Of a DNA stretch of 56,895 nt, positions 11,747-18,397 are shown in pieces. The notes below the pieces were generated by a model. The model saw only the letters and a list, made by a program, of their open reading frames with translations, was not told the origin of the DNA and did no database searches. This stretch comes from a virus. Within the stretch, counting starts at the first letter, position 1. Each line of letters starts with the position of its first letter. The position numbers and the translations under genes are program-made. Location of the stretch: positions 1 through 56,895 of IMG/VR virus record IMGVR_UViG_3300025400_000022, one strand, 5' to 3'.

Positions 11747-11785
11747 GCAAAATCCCCGACCTTTTTAGGGGCCGGGGCATTTTGC
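11747..11785. terminator. Strong hairpin between divergent promoters
   Basis: GCAAAAT...ATTTTGC with a CCCCG/CGGGG core forms a long stem flanked by A- and T-runs, as in two-way terminators. Since the adjacent genes diverge, it would insulate their promoters from read-through. An isolated ribosome site with a four-codon frame (11806-11820) lies beside it. Confidence 0.5.
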
Positions 11786-11872
11786 AGTGACAGAAAGGAA
11801 CTACAATGAACAGGGAGTGAGACTGCTCGGTTATAAGTATAACGTGTAATTATCGTTCCCAGGGCTCTCGAT

Positions 11873-11926
11873 TTGACTGCGACGCTGGAAAATGTTAGAA
11901 TGGATGCGTTGCAGATAGGCTGTAAC
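11873..11926 (+). promoter_or_regulatory. Promoter and 5' hairpin of the 11947 operon
   Basis: TTGACT (11873-11878), 17 bp, TAGAAT (11896-11901). The mRNA begins with hairpin GUUGCAG-AUAGG-CUGUAAC (11908-11926; one G-U pair). The perfect palindrome GTTATAAGTATAAC (11830-11843) lies upstream and may be an operator. Confidence 0.65.
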
Positions 11927-11946
11927 ATTCGAGAGAAAGGAATTAC

Positions 11947-12279
11947 ATGTTCTTAATGGACAAATTTATTGCAGAAGCAGACGACTTGGAGTTGGAGTTG
12001 CTAAAGCCTACTAACTTAGAGTTGCTTAACGACTACTACTTTGCTATGGAGGCGGTCAGCGACAACGGAAACTGGTTCGGCTACATTGTTTTGCCCGACA
12101 ACCGTGAGGTTGCTGTTGCTTACAATGCGGCGTCTGGTGCCACCAAATACCGCAAAGACGATGCTTACTATCAGTTTGCGGACGACGCCAAGAAGATTTT
12201 CCCTTTGGATTCTTGCGCAATTGACACTATGAGCGCACTTTTGGTGCTGTCAGAAGCACGGGGCTGGGACGACGCATGA
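11947..12279 (+). CDS. Hypothetical protein, 110 aa
   Basis: ATG 11947 follows AGAAAGGAATTAC. Acidic helices at the start, then aromatic-rich strands (NWFGYIVLPDNREVAVAY). First of four overlapping genes ending at the terminator 13517-13558. No family recognised. Confidence 0.75.
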   Translation: MFLMDKFIAEADDLELELLKPTNLELLNDYYFAMEAVSDNGNWFGYIVLPDNREVAVAYNAASGATKYRKDDAYYQFADDAKKIFPLDSCAIDTMSALLVLSEARGWDDA

Positions 12280-12761
12280 ACCACTTCTACGAAATAGAAA
12301 CCCCTTTTGTTATCTCGGCATACGAAAAACGCGGTCGGGAATACAAGGAAATTGGGGTTTTGTTTGAGGGCGGAATTGCCCCCGTTGAAGCCTTTGAGAT
12401 GTTTACGCAGTTTTGCAATGCAATCCCCATGTGGCAAGTAGTCCAACATTCCCTAGAAGCAGAAAAGATTGACCCTACGTTGCCAACGTCGGCATACGAG
12501 GTTCGTCTTATCAACTCACTGTCTCGGCGTGTTGTCGCTTCTGTCTTGTGGGAAGCATCGTCAATAGACGAGTGCAAAGAAGACTTTAAGAGCCGCAACG
12601 TCAAAACATACAATTTGTATGCAGAGATTGACCTAGCAGAAGGCGAAGACATTGAAGAAATCAATCTTACAGCCTTGTTTGCTAGCAATGGATTTAGGGT
12701 ACTTGACATTACACCCTCTGATGAGGTAGAATATACAGACACAGAAAGAAAGGAGCAGTAA
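12276..12761 (+). CDS. Hypothetical protein, 161 aa
   Basis: ATGA overlap with the previous gene. Mixed alpha/beta, acidic, one WQVVQHSLEAEK helix, no visible catalytic motif or membrane segment. No family recognised. Confidence 0.75.
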   Translation: MNHFYEIETPFVISAYEKRGREYKEIGVLFEGGIAPVEAFEMFTQFCNAIPMWQVVQHSLEAEKIDPTLPTSAYEVRLINSLSRRVVASVLWEASSIDECKEDFKSRNVKTYNLYAEIDLAEGEDIEEINLTALFASNGFRVLDITPSDEVEYTDTERKEQ

Positions 12762-13075
12762 TGGGAGTAAATCATCGCTGGACAGACGGAGAAGAGTCTT
12801 TGGCTGGAAGTCTAATCACCACGTTTGCAGTGGGAGAGTTAAAGTTGTTGGCATTGTCAGTTCCGGCTTCATCGTTGTCGTCAGGCAATTTTTATGACGT
12901 TATCGAGATGCCCGGAGGCACGACGCTTTATGTCTGCATTTCTCAAGACCACATCAAAGAACTGGTTTCAGACGTAGACGACCCGTACCAAGTTGGGTTT
13001 TCGTTTGGTGTCTTCATTGGCAACCTATTAACGTCGATTTATTTTGAACTTATGTCAGAAGCGGAAGATGACTAA
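12761..13075 (+). CDS. Hypothetical protein, 104 aa
   Basis: TAATG overlap, with AAAGGAGC before the start. A central hydrophobic part (VGFSFGVFIGNLLTSIYFEL, near the C-terminus) could be a buried helix or a weak membrane segment. No family recognised. Confidence 0.7.
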   Translation: MGVNHRWTDGEESLAGSLITTFAVGELKLLALSVPASSLSSGNFYDVIEMPGGTTLYVCISQDHIKELVSDVDDPYQVGFSFGVFIGNLLTSIYFELMSEAEDD

Positions 13076-13499
13076 AAAACTCACAAAGGAAGAGCGTTGG
13101 GAAGTTAGCGAACGCTGGCGCGCAAATGCAATCATTGAAAAGTCCGTTAGGGACGACAAGAATGTTATTGAAGAACTGACCTCTCACTTTGTTGCCCGCC
13201 GTTTGATTGAAGAATTGACCGGTGAGGAGGTTGTGCTGAACAAAAAGAATCGCCGGCAAGACCCTAATAAGGTCCTGCCGGCGTGGGGCAAAGAAAACGT
13301 TGGTCGAGAGATGACCACTGAAGAAATTCAAAACTCGCTTGGGGTAACTTACTCTATTGTAATAAAGTTGCTCAAGAACACCGACTACTTTTACAAGGTC
13401 AAGCGAGGGCTGTATAAAGTTTACGATGGTGCGGGAGACCGAGAAGCGGCTAAGGTCGCTAGCAAGAAAAAGGTTGATGCACCTGCTACACTGATTTAG
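13068..13499 (+). CDS. Putative DNA-binding protein, 143 aa
   Basis: ATG 13068 (MTKKLTKEER) overlaps the upstream stop by 8 bp; AAGCGGAAG lies before it. A basic helical N-terminus is followed at residues ~85-125 by a winged-helix-like unit: MTTEEIQNSLGVTYSIVIKL then FYKVKRGLYKV. Its C-terminus is Lys/Ala-rich. Likely a nucleic-acid binder, possibly the regulator of this operon. Confidence 0.65.
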   Translation: MTKKLTKEERWEVSERWRANAIIEKSVRDDKNVIEELTSHFVARRLIEELTGEEVVLNKKNRRQDPNKVLPAWGKENVGREMTTEEIQNSLGVTYSIVIKLLKNTDYFYKVKRGLYKVYDGAGDREAAKVASKKKVDAPATLI

Positions 13500-13516
13500 T
13501 AGCCCGACAAGGTTTG

Positions 13517-13558
13517 CGGGGCACTTGAGTTTGGAACGACTCAGGTGCCCCGTTTTTT
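13517..13558. terminator. Strong intrinsic terminator between convergent genes
   Basis: A 14-pair stem (13517-13530 with 13539-13552, one T-G) with loop TTGGAACG, followed by TTTTTT (13553-13558). The convergent minus-strand gene stops at 13559. It ends the plus operon and may act on the minus strand too. Confidence 0.9.
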
Positions 13559-14266
13559 CTATTCTACGACTTCCCCGTCAATAAGACCAGAGGCCCAGGT
13601 AGGCGTCATGCCGTCGCCAAGGTCCATGATAGAGCGAGCAAACATTGTGCGTGCTGTCTCAATCTGGTTTTCCTTAAGGTTCAGGTCACGGCTAAGAATA
13701 ACAGCCATGAACGCCGCGCCAATCATGTTGGCTTGTTGCTCCTCGAGCGCCACGATGCGCTTCTGCAAGTCAAACTTGAGCAAGAACTCTAGGGACTTTT
13801 GGTATCGCTCCCAAGCACGTTCAAGAACCTCAATAAGCGCACGGGTGTGCTCAATGCCTGTCTTGTCAGTGACCTCTAGGATGCCGTTTAGTTCCTGCAA
13901 CTTTTCTTCAAGCACCAGAGACCACTGCTTCATTTTACCGGCCAGTACAAAGGCTTCTACCTCTGGTGGTCGAATGGGTTCAGGCTCTCCAAGGCGCTCA
14001 GTAAGCGTTGCAAACTCACGCTTCATTTGAACCTGCACAGCGCCCTTGACGTGAGTAGGCGTTGAGCCACCATGCCACTTACAGCGACCTTCGCCAAGGT
14101 GGGAAGTGCCCATGCCTTGTGTTTTGACGCAGTAGCGAGTAATGTCAAGTTCTTTGAGTTCCTTGCTACGAAGCCTGGCCCCGCATTTGCCCTCAACGGG
14201 TTCTGCGGAGCCAGGAATCTTTTGGTCTGGGTATGTTTCACTCCAAAGGAGTTCATCGTCGGTCAT
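13559..14266 (-). CDS. Zinc-finger protein, possible small terminase, 235 aa
   Basis: The N-terminal part has CGAR, YCVKTQGMGTSHLGEGRCKWHGGSTP (spaced Cys-Cys-His-Cys-His with HGG), followed by long helices (residues ~75-230). Phage proteins with this HGG signature followed by helices are often annotated as small terminase subunits, which would bind packaging sites. No large terminase gene is in the window, so context does not confirm it. It could instead be another DNA-binding helper. Confidence 0.5.
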   Translation of the reverse strand: MTDDELLWSETYPDQKIPGSAEPVEGKCGARLRSKELKELDITRYCVKTQGMGTSHLGEGRCKWHGGSTPTHVKGAVQVQMKREFATLTERLGEPEPIRPPEVEAFVLAGKMKQWSLVLEEKLQELNGILEVTDKTGIEHTRALIEVLERAWERYQKSLEFLLKFDLQKRIVALEEQQANMIGAAFMAVILSRDLNLKENQIETARTMFARSIMDLGDGMTPTWASGLIDGEVVE

Positions 14267-14414
14267 TGCTACTCAATTCGTAGTTGTGTGATGCGGCATT
14301 GTTAGTGCCAACAACAATCCAAGTTTTTACAATCGGTTTGCCTGCGGGCTTTGGTTGCGAACTAGGGTGTCGCTTCATTGCTCGCTTGCGTTTTAGTGAT
14401 TTATAAAATCTCAT
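14253..14414 (-). CDS. Small basic protein, 53 aa
   Basis: ATG 14414 overlaps the WhiB stop (ATGA) and its end overlaps the next start by 14 bp. The N-terminus is very basic (FYKSLKRKRAMKRH), so nucleic-acid binding is likely; then PKPAGKPIVKTWIVVGTN. Similar sequence has no name that I know. Confidence 0.6.
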   Translation of the reverse strand: MRFYKSLKRKRAMKRHPSSQPKPAGKPIVKTWIVVGTNNAASHNYELSSNDRR

Positions 14415-14872
14415 GCCTTCAATTTCTTTTCTGCCTCTTCGGCCTTTTTCTTGCGTCGGTATTCGGCAATGTATTCACGATGTGCGGCCTTACATGGGTC
14501 ACACATTGGCTCAAGCCGCTTGTTGTGAAGGATGTAGCCCTTCTCAGTGCCGTGAGCAATGGGAACGTCCGAAACAAGGTCTCCTCGCTTTTGAGCACGG
14601 CGCTCTTTCTGCAACTGCTTATTGATTGTACGGTCAAAAAACGGCTGAGAAATGCCAAGCGCACGACGCTTTGCGTATCGCTCTCGTTCTGTTGTGCCCG
14701 CCCAAAATCCGTAATGCTCGTACTGCATTGCTTGCTTTAAACACTGCTCCTTTACGGGGCAAACATCACAAAGTTCGTAGCATTCTTCTGACGGCTCTTC
14801 TGCAAAGAAATCAAGCCCGCTGTTTCGACAAGCGGCATCGTCTGCCCATTCATAGTTGCGAATTGGTTCCAT
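14411..14872 (-). CDS. WhiB-like Fe-S protein with extra C-terminal motif, 153 aa
   Basis: ATG 14872 (MEPIRNYEW) is used. Four Cys of the WhiB cluster are present: ACR, then CDVCPVKEQC, with the GFWAGTTERER turn in place of the usual G-V/I-W-G-G-x. The C-terminus adds HGTEKGYILHNKRLEPMCDPC, a second metal-binding motif seen in some actinobacterial and phage WhiB relatives. WhiB proteins occur only in Actinobacteria and their phages, where they control transcription with the main sigma factor. Overlaps neighbours on both sides. Confidence 0.85.
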   Translation of the reverse strand: MEPIRNYEWADDAACRNSGLDFFAEEPSEECYELCDVCPVKEQCLKQAMQYEHYGFWAGTTERERYAKRRALGISQPFFDRTINKQLQKERRAQKRGDLVSDVPIAHGTEKGYILHNKRLEPMCDPCKAAHREYIAEYRRKKKAEEAEKKLKA

Positions 14873-15075
14873 TAGATAGAAAACCAATCTTCTGGCAGTT
14901 CCCAGTCTTCGACGTTTCCAAGTCGCACCATGTGGGCGCAGGGGTCTAGGCCCTCGTCCCAAGCACGCTCTTCGGATTCATGCAAAGGGTAGGCATCGTG
15001 GGTCATGCAAAACTGCTCACTGCAAAACCCCTTCTCCATACCAATCTTGTACCATTGTTCAAACGTTATTTCCAT
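14872..15075 (-). CDS. Conserved-type small Cys protein, 67 aa
   Basis: ATG 15075 follows ACAGAAAGGAACAAA. The pattern FCSEQFCMTHDAYPLHESEE and the GLDPCAHMVRL motif is one I associate with small proteins next to WhiB genes in actinophages; the exact role is unknown. Cys and His suggest metal binding. Confidence 0.7.
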   Translation of the reverse strand: MEITFEQWYKIGMEKGFCSEQFCMTHDAYPLHESEERAWDEGLDPCAHMVRLGNVEDWELPEDWFSI

Positions 15076-15089
15076 TTTGTTCCTTTCTG

Positions 15090-15590
15090 TTAAAAACACT
15101 CTTTGTCTGCTGACCACTCGGGCAAAAATCCCCCGTTGGCTTTATACACTGCTACTGCTACTGCGTCTTGCTCAGGACCACTCGCATTCTGAGCAAGTGC
15201 CGCATACTTTAAGCCACCGTAGTGAGCCCAAATGTAGTCGGCAAATTGGTAAAGCCCTCCATCACCAGAGTAAACATTTACGCTTGTCGGGTGATTGGTT
15301 GATTCGTGAAACCGGATGCACGCAAAGGCTGCTTGGGCTGAGAGCGGAATCGAGGCAATGGGGCTTGACGCTGAAGGCCAGTAGGCCGTTGAGTCCGTTG
15401 CCCTTGTGTCCCATTCGTTTCCTGCACTAAGTTTTGCTGCTGGTTTTGAGGCTGGCTCTGGGAACTTGATTTCAAGAATAGCCTCTGTTGTTTTAATGTT
15501 TGCTTTGTCATTTGCATCAATTGTACCATGGTTAGCACTATGATTGCAAATCAATGTGGCAATAAAAATTGCCGCTATTACGTTTTTCAT
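15090..15590 (-). CDS. Secreted Rpf/transglycosylase-like protein, 166 aa
   Basis: The N-terminus looks like a signal peptide (MKNVIAAIFIATLIC). After a linker, residues ~88-150 carry CIRFHESTNHPTSVN, GDGGLYQFADYIW and an Ala-rich helix, which match the lysozyme-like transglycosylase fold of resuscitation-promoting factors; the E of the HES motif is the catalytic residue of that family. It would cut or remodel peptidoglycan outside the membrane. It is far from the lysis genes and lies in the replication/regulation segment, so a role early in infection or in host growth is possible. Confidence 0.7.
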   Translation of the reverse strand: MKNVIAAIFIATLICNHSANHGTIDANDKANIKTTEAILEIKFPEPASKPAAKLSAGNEWDTRATDSTAYWPSASSPIASIPLSAQAAFACIRFHESTNHPTSVNVYSGDGGLYQFADYIWAHYGGLKYAALAQNASGPEQDAVAVAVYKANGGFLPEWSADKECF

Positions 15591-16093
15591 TACAGCCTTT
15601 CTCTAGCGGCACAATGAAGATTTTTCACAGGCCCAGAGACGCTGGTGGAATACTTGATTGCTGCTTCCACTGCGCCGGTTAGCGCACCCTTGTTCAACTC
15701 TTTGCGACCTTCTAGGTAGCCAAGAGCGTAGGGCGAACCGGAACCCACTGCCATAAACGGTGAGTTCAATTGAAGAACCGAAAAGTCATTCTGAATAATG
15801 ACCAACGGTTTTCCGGGCCACGCACAAAGAATCTCCATGTCAGACATAGAGGATTCTTCGCCCGTAATCCCTTTAAGCAAATCCACAATGTTTTGTGGAG
15901 TGCAGTTTTCGGACTTCAAGGAAGCAACGAGGTTGATTACTCGCCACGACCCTGCAACTCCGATTAACCCATTGCCGGCATGTTTGATTGCCTTGGGCGT
16001 CTTTACTTCAAAAATCATTCCGTCGCCGGAAGCACCGGAGTCGAAAGACATTGAGCATTCGTCTTTGTTTGTGTATGCAACGATGACACTCAT
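15590..16093 (-). CDS. Proteasome/HslV-like Ntn-hydrolase, 167 aa
   Basis: ATG 16093 shares bases with the helicase stop (TGATG). After Met removal the N-terminus is SVIVAYTNKDECSMSFDSG, which lines up with the HslV and proteasome beta start (T-T-I-V...D17), with Ser in place of Thr as nucleophile. The K-T-P-K region fits the catalytic Lys, GLIGVAGS matches the G-F-A-G strand, and VGSGSPYALGYLEG matches the family's GSG-x-x-A-L turn. Either a peptidase or a structural relative. Length (167) is near HslV (about 175). Confidence 0.7.
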   Translation of the reverse strand: MSVIVAYTNKDECSMSFDSGASGDGMIFEVKTPKAIKHAGNGLIGVAGSWRVINLVASLKSENCTPQNIVDLLKGITGEESSMSDMEILCAWPGKPLVIIQNDFSVLQLNSPFMAVGSGSPYALGYLEGRKELNKGALTGAVEAAIKYSTSVSGPVKNLHCAARERL

Positions 16094-17289
16094 CAGTCCC
16101 ACACGCCATCAAACAAGAACTGACGGTCACGCAAAATACGGTCAGGCCAGTCTACACCCTGCAAACGGTCGCCACGGAAACGCTTTACATGGAGCATGGT
16201 CTTATCCACTTCGTCCTTGTAGAGCGAGATACCGGTCTCAGGCCACGCCATCCATCGTTGCGAACCCATAGGGGTGAGTTCACGCTCGCCCTTGGCACCC
16301 TTGGCGGCGTGGTGCTCCATGACCAAAGCAAAGTCGTATGTTGTGCGCAGTTTGTCAAGTACCGCCATTGCGCCGTCGGCAGAGTCTTCGTAGGTCTCGT
16401 TAGCCCCACGTCGATACATCTTGTAAATGGGTCCAATGCATACCAACTCTGGTCGGTGCGCCGCAATCTCACGCTGAATCTCAGCGAGGTCAGACAACTT
16501 GCGAATCTCAATGCCACCGGGACGACGGAAAAACTTCAGTCGGCTCTCGTCGTAGTTATCGCCCACACGCTCACGAAGCATGTTCATAAATGGAACACCG
16601 GTTTGGGTAATGGCCTGCGTAGGGTTCTCGAGGTCAATGATGAGCGCCCGAACTGGCGGAATCTCACGGTGACTAAACGGGTGAACGCCCTGCGACGCAG
16701 CCATCGCAATGGTGCGAAGAATCATTGACTTACCGGCACCTTCCTCGGCCACAACAATTGTGCGGCTTTCACGGGTCATCATGCCGGGGATAACAATAGG
16801 CGCAATGGAATCAGCGTTCATCTCAAGTTCGCTCATCGTCATTGCTTCGGGCTGAACTGAGCGTACAGCACCGACGCCAGCAATAACATTGCCCATTGTC
16901 TGAGCCACTTCGTATGGACTGCCACCAGTCTCAATAGAATCTTGAGCCTTCTGCAAATCGGAGAGCAAACGCCGAGCGGCGGCGTGCTTCGCAACAATAG
17001 CGGCGTAACCATCGGCGTTGTTTGCCGAGGGGCAGTTGACCGACATGCTGACAATGGTTGAAACCAACGAACTGTTGTTGAGTTCCGCCGAAATCGTCAC
17101 GGGGTCGACCTTTTCGCCACGACTAAAAATGTTGCAAATGGCACCAAAAATGTCGGAGTTGCGAGGACGGTAAAAGTCCTCAGCCGTCACAAGGTCTGCG
17201 GCGGTGATAATAGCCCCCACCGAAAGAATCATTGCTCCAATGAGCGAATCCTCGGCAACCAAGTCATGTGGAATCTTCTTTTCTGTCAT
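16093..17289 (-). CDS. DnaB-like replicative helicase/ATPase, 398 aa
   Basis: N-terminal part (1-110) matches the DnaB N-terminal domain (PHDLVAEDSLIGAMIL, then FYRPRNSDIFGAI). The motor core has a Walker A AEEGAGKS (~residues 181-188) and a Walker B-like ALIIDLEN, then IGPIYKMYRR and LVMEHHAAKG. The core is closer to RepA/AAA_25 ATPases than to classic DnaB, so it is a hybrid layout. It should unwind DNA at the phage fork. The initiator gene lies just upstream, 11 bp away. Confidence 0.85.
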   Translation of the reverse strand: MTEKKIPHDLVAEDSLIGAMILSVGAIITAADLVTAEDFYRPRNSDIFGAICNIFSRGEKVDPVTISAELNNSSLVSTIVSMSVNCPSANNADGYAAIVAKHAAARRLLSDLQKAQDSIETGGSPYEVAQTMGNVIAGVGAVRSVQPEAMTMSELEMNADSIAPIVIPGMMTRESRTIVVAEEGAGKSMILRTIAMAASQGVHPFSHREIPPVRALIIDLENPTQAITQTGVPFMNMLRERVGDNYDESRLKFFRRPGGIEIRKLSDLAEIQREIAAHRPELVCIGPIYKMYRRGANETYEDSADGAMAVLDKLRTTYDFALVMEHHAAKGAKGERELTPMGSQRWMAWPETGISLYKDEVDKTMLHVKRFRGDRLQGVDWPDRILRDRQFLFDGVWD

Positions 17290-17300
17290 CTCGCTCCTAT

Positions 17301-18299
17301 CTACTTAAGCCAGTAACTACCGGAACGACGAACACCCTGTGCATCCAAAGCGTATGTAGTTCCGTCACCGGCAAGCAACTCACCTTTTGAGTTGGTAGGA
17401 CGAGTATACCCGTATTTTGCAGGGTTGTCAAGTCGAACTTCGTTGTTCTTGGGGTCTTTCCACTCACTGCCGGCATCGTAGGCGTCGTAAATAACCGCCA
17501 AAACCCTTTGTTCGTCTGTAAGTTCGACCTCAACGGTGTTTGATTCCGTACCGCCAACAAATTCTCGCCAACGCTCGGTGTGACCAAAAAATGTCTGTGC
17601 GTAAATTGTGTAAGCAGGGTCTTCGCCCTTACGGCTCAAAGCATAATTCTGAGCGGCAAGAAGAAGCAACGCAGGTTCAACTCCACGCTTGACCGTGGCG
17701 CTGTACTTTTCAAAAGCCCCGGCCTTGGCATCGTGACGTGGGTAAAACTTCCACATCTCCTCAAAAGCATCAGGGTATGAAGCACGTGGCTTACGTGGCA
17801 CCGGCTTCTTCGTATCAACTGTTGGGGATATTGTATTAATATTATTAGTATTAATATACCCCTCCTCACTGGTGACGACCCCCCTCCTCACTGGTGAGGA
17901 CCCATTACCGGTTGGTAAGGCCGGCCACAGGTAGTAGATGTTGCCAACTTGACGACCGTTTGAAAACGAATGCACAATTTGAAGCGCACCGGCATCACGA
18001 AGTTCGTAAATAGTACGCTCAGCAGTGCTGTCGCTAACGTCGAGAAGCGTCGCAATGGAGCGATGACTCGTCCCCGGGATGCTCAACGACCCATTCAATG
18101 CGCCACGAAGATAAGCCCATAGGCGCACCGCTCGGCTCGAGAGCGTGTCATGTGTTAAAATCCATACAGGAATTGATACCGACGTATCACCCGTTACGTC
18201 CCCCACCAACGTGTTATCTCCAAACTTCAGCGAAGCAACTATTTGCTTGCCGTCTTTTGAGTAACGCCGTGGCTGTTGTTCTTTCACTCGTTCTGTCAT
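17301..18299 (-). CDS. Replication initiator with winged helix, 332 aa
   Basis: Residues ~45-120 are a winged helix typical of phage replisome organisers (WAYLRGAL, HRSIATLLDVSDSTAERTI, then a wing). The C-terminal half has FEEMWKFYPRHDAKAGAFEKY, a motif of helicase-loader or initiator proteins. Paired with the downstream helicase, it likely opens the origin and loads the helicase. An AT-rich stretch and a 22-bp tandem repeat lie inside the gene (17828-17902). ATG 18299 may be nearly leaderless. Confidence 0.75.
   Translation of the reverse strand: MTERVKEQQPRRYSKDGKQIVASLKFGDNTLVGDVTGDTSVSIPVWILTHDTLSSRAVRLWAYLRGALNGSLSIPGTSHRSIATLLDVSDSTAERTIYELRDAGALQIVHSFSNGRQVGNIYYLWPALPTGNGSSPVRRGVVTSEEGYINTNNINTISPTVDTKKPVPRKPRASYPDAFEEMWKFYPRHDAKAGAFEKYSATVKRGVEPALLLLAAQNYALSRKGEDPAYTIYAQTFFGHTERWREFVGGTESNTVEVELTDEQRVLAVIYDAYDAGSEWKDPKNNEVRLDNPAKYGYTRPTNSKGELLAGDGTTYALDAQGVRRSGSYWLK
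17828..17902. other. Candidate replication origin inside the initiator gene
   Basis: A run of about 31 bases, 17828-17858, is almost only A and T (three G, no C), in a region otherwise near even composition. It is followed by two adjacent 22-bp copies (17859-17880, 17881-17902) differing at one base, each containing TCACTGGTGA. Since 22 is not a multiple of three, the repeats are read in different frames and cannot reflect protein repetition. A further inverted repeat, TTACC/GGTAA, follows at 17905. The layout of iterons next to an AT-rich block inside the initiator gene is that of lambda-type origins. Confidence 0.55.
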
Positions 18300-18310
18300 A
18301 GGCCATCAAC

Positions 18311-18338
18311 CTTACACCATAAACACCCCCCGTGTCAA
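18311..18338 (-). promoter_or_regulatory. Promoter of the initiator operon, short leader
   Basis: Minus strand: TTGACA (18338-18333), 16 bp, TGG plus TGTAAG (18316-18311). The RNA start would fall near 18304, only about five bases before ATG 18299, so the mRNA is leaderless or nearly so. Leaderless mRNA is common in Actinobacteria. Confidence 0.45.
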
Positions 18339-18351
18339 GCGTCCACCTCCT

Positions 18352-18365
18352 AGAACATTTGTTCT
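18352..18365. promoter_or_regulatory. LexA-type SOS box at the recA promoter
   Basis: AGAACATTTGTTCT is a 14-bp dyad with the GAAC-N4-GTTC core of Gram-positive and actinobacterial LexA boxes. It ends two bases before the likely -10, TACACT (18368-18373); no good -35 is seen. Repression by host LexA and release after DNA damage is the inferred effect. Confidence 0.65.
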
Positions 18366-18397
18366 GATACACTTGAGAGACGAAAGAAGGGTTGCTA

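Noticed and set aside
11806-11820. Four-codon frame behind a good ribosome site
   Set aside because: Too short to call; no promoter seen just before it. It may be a relic or a leader peptide.
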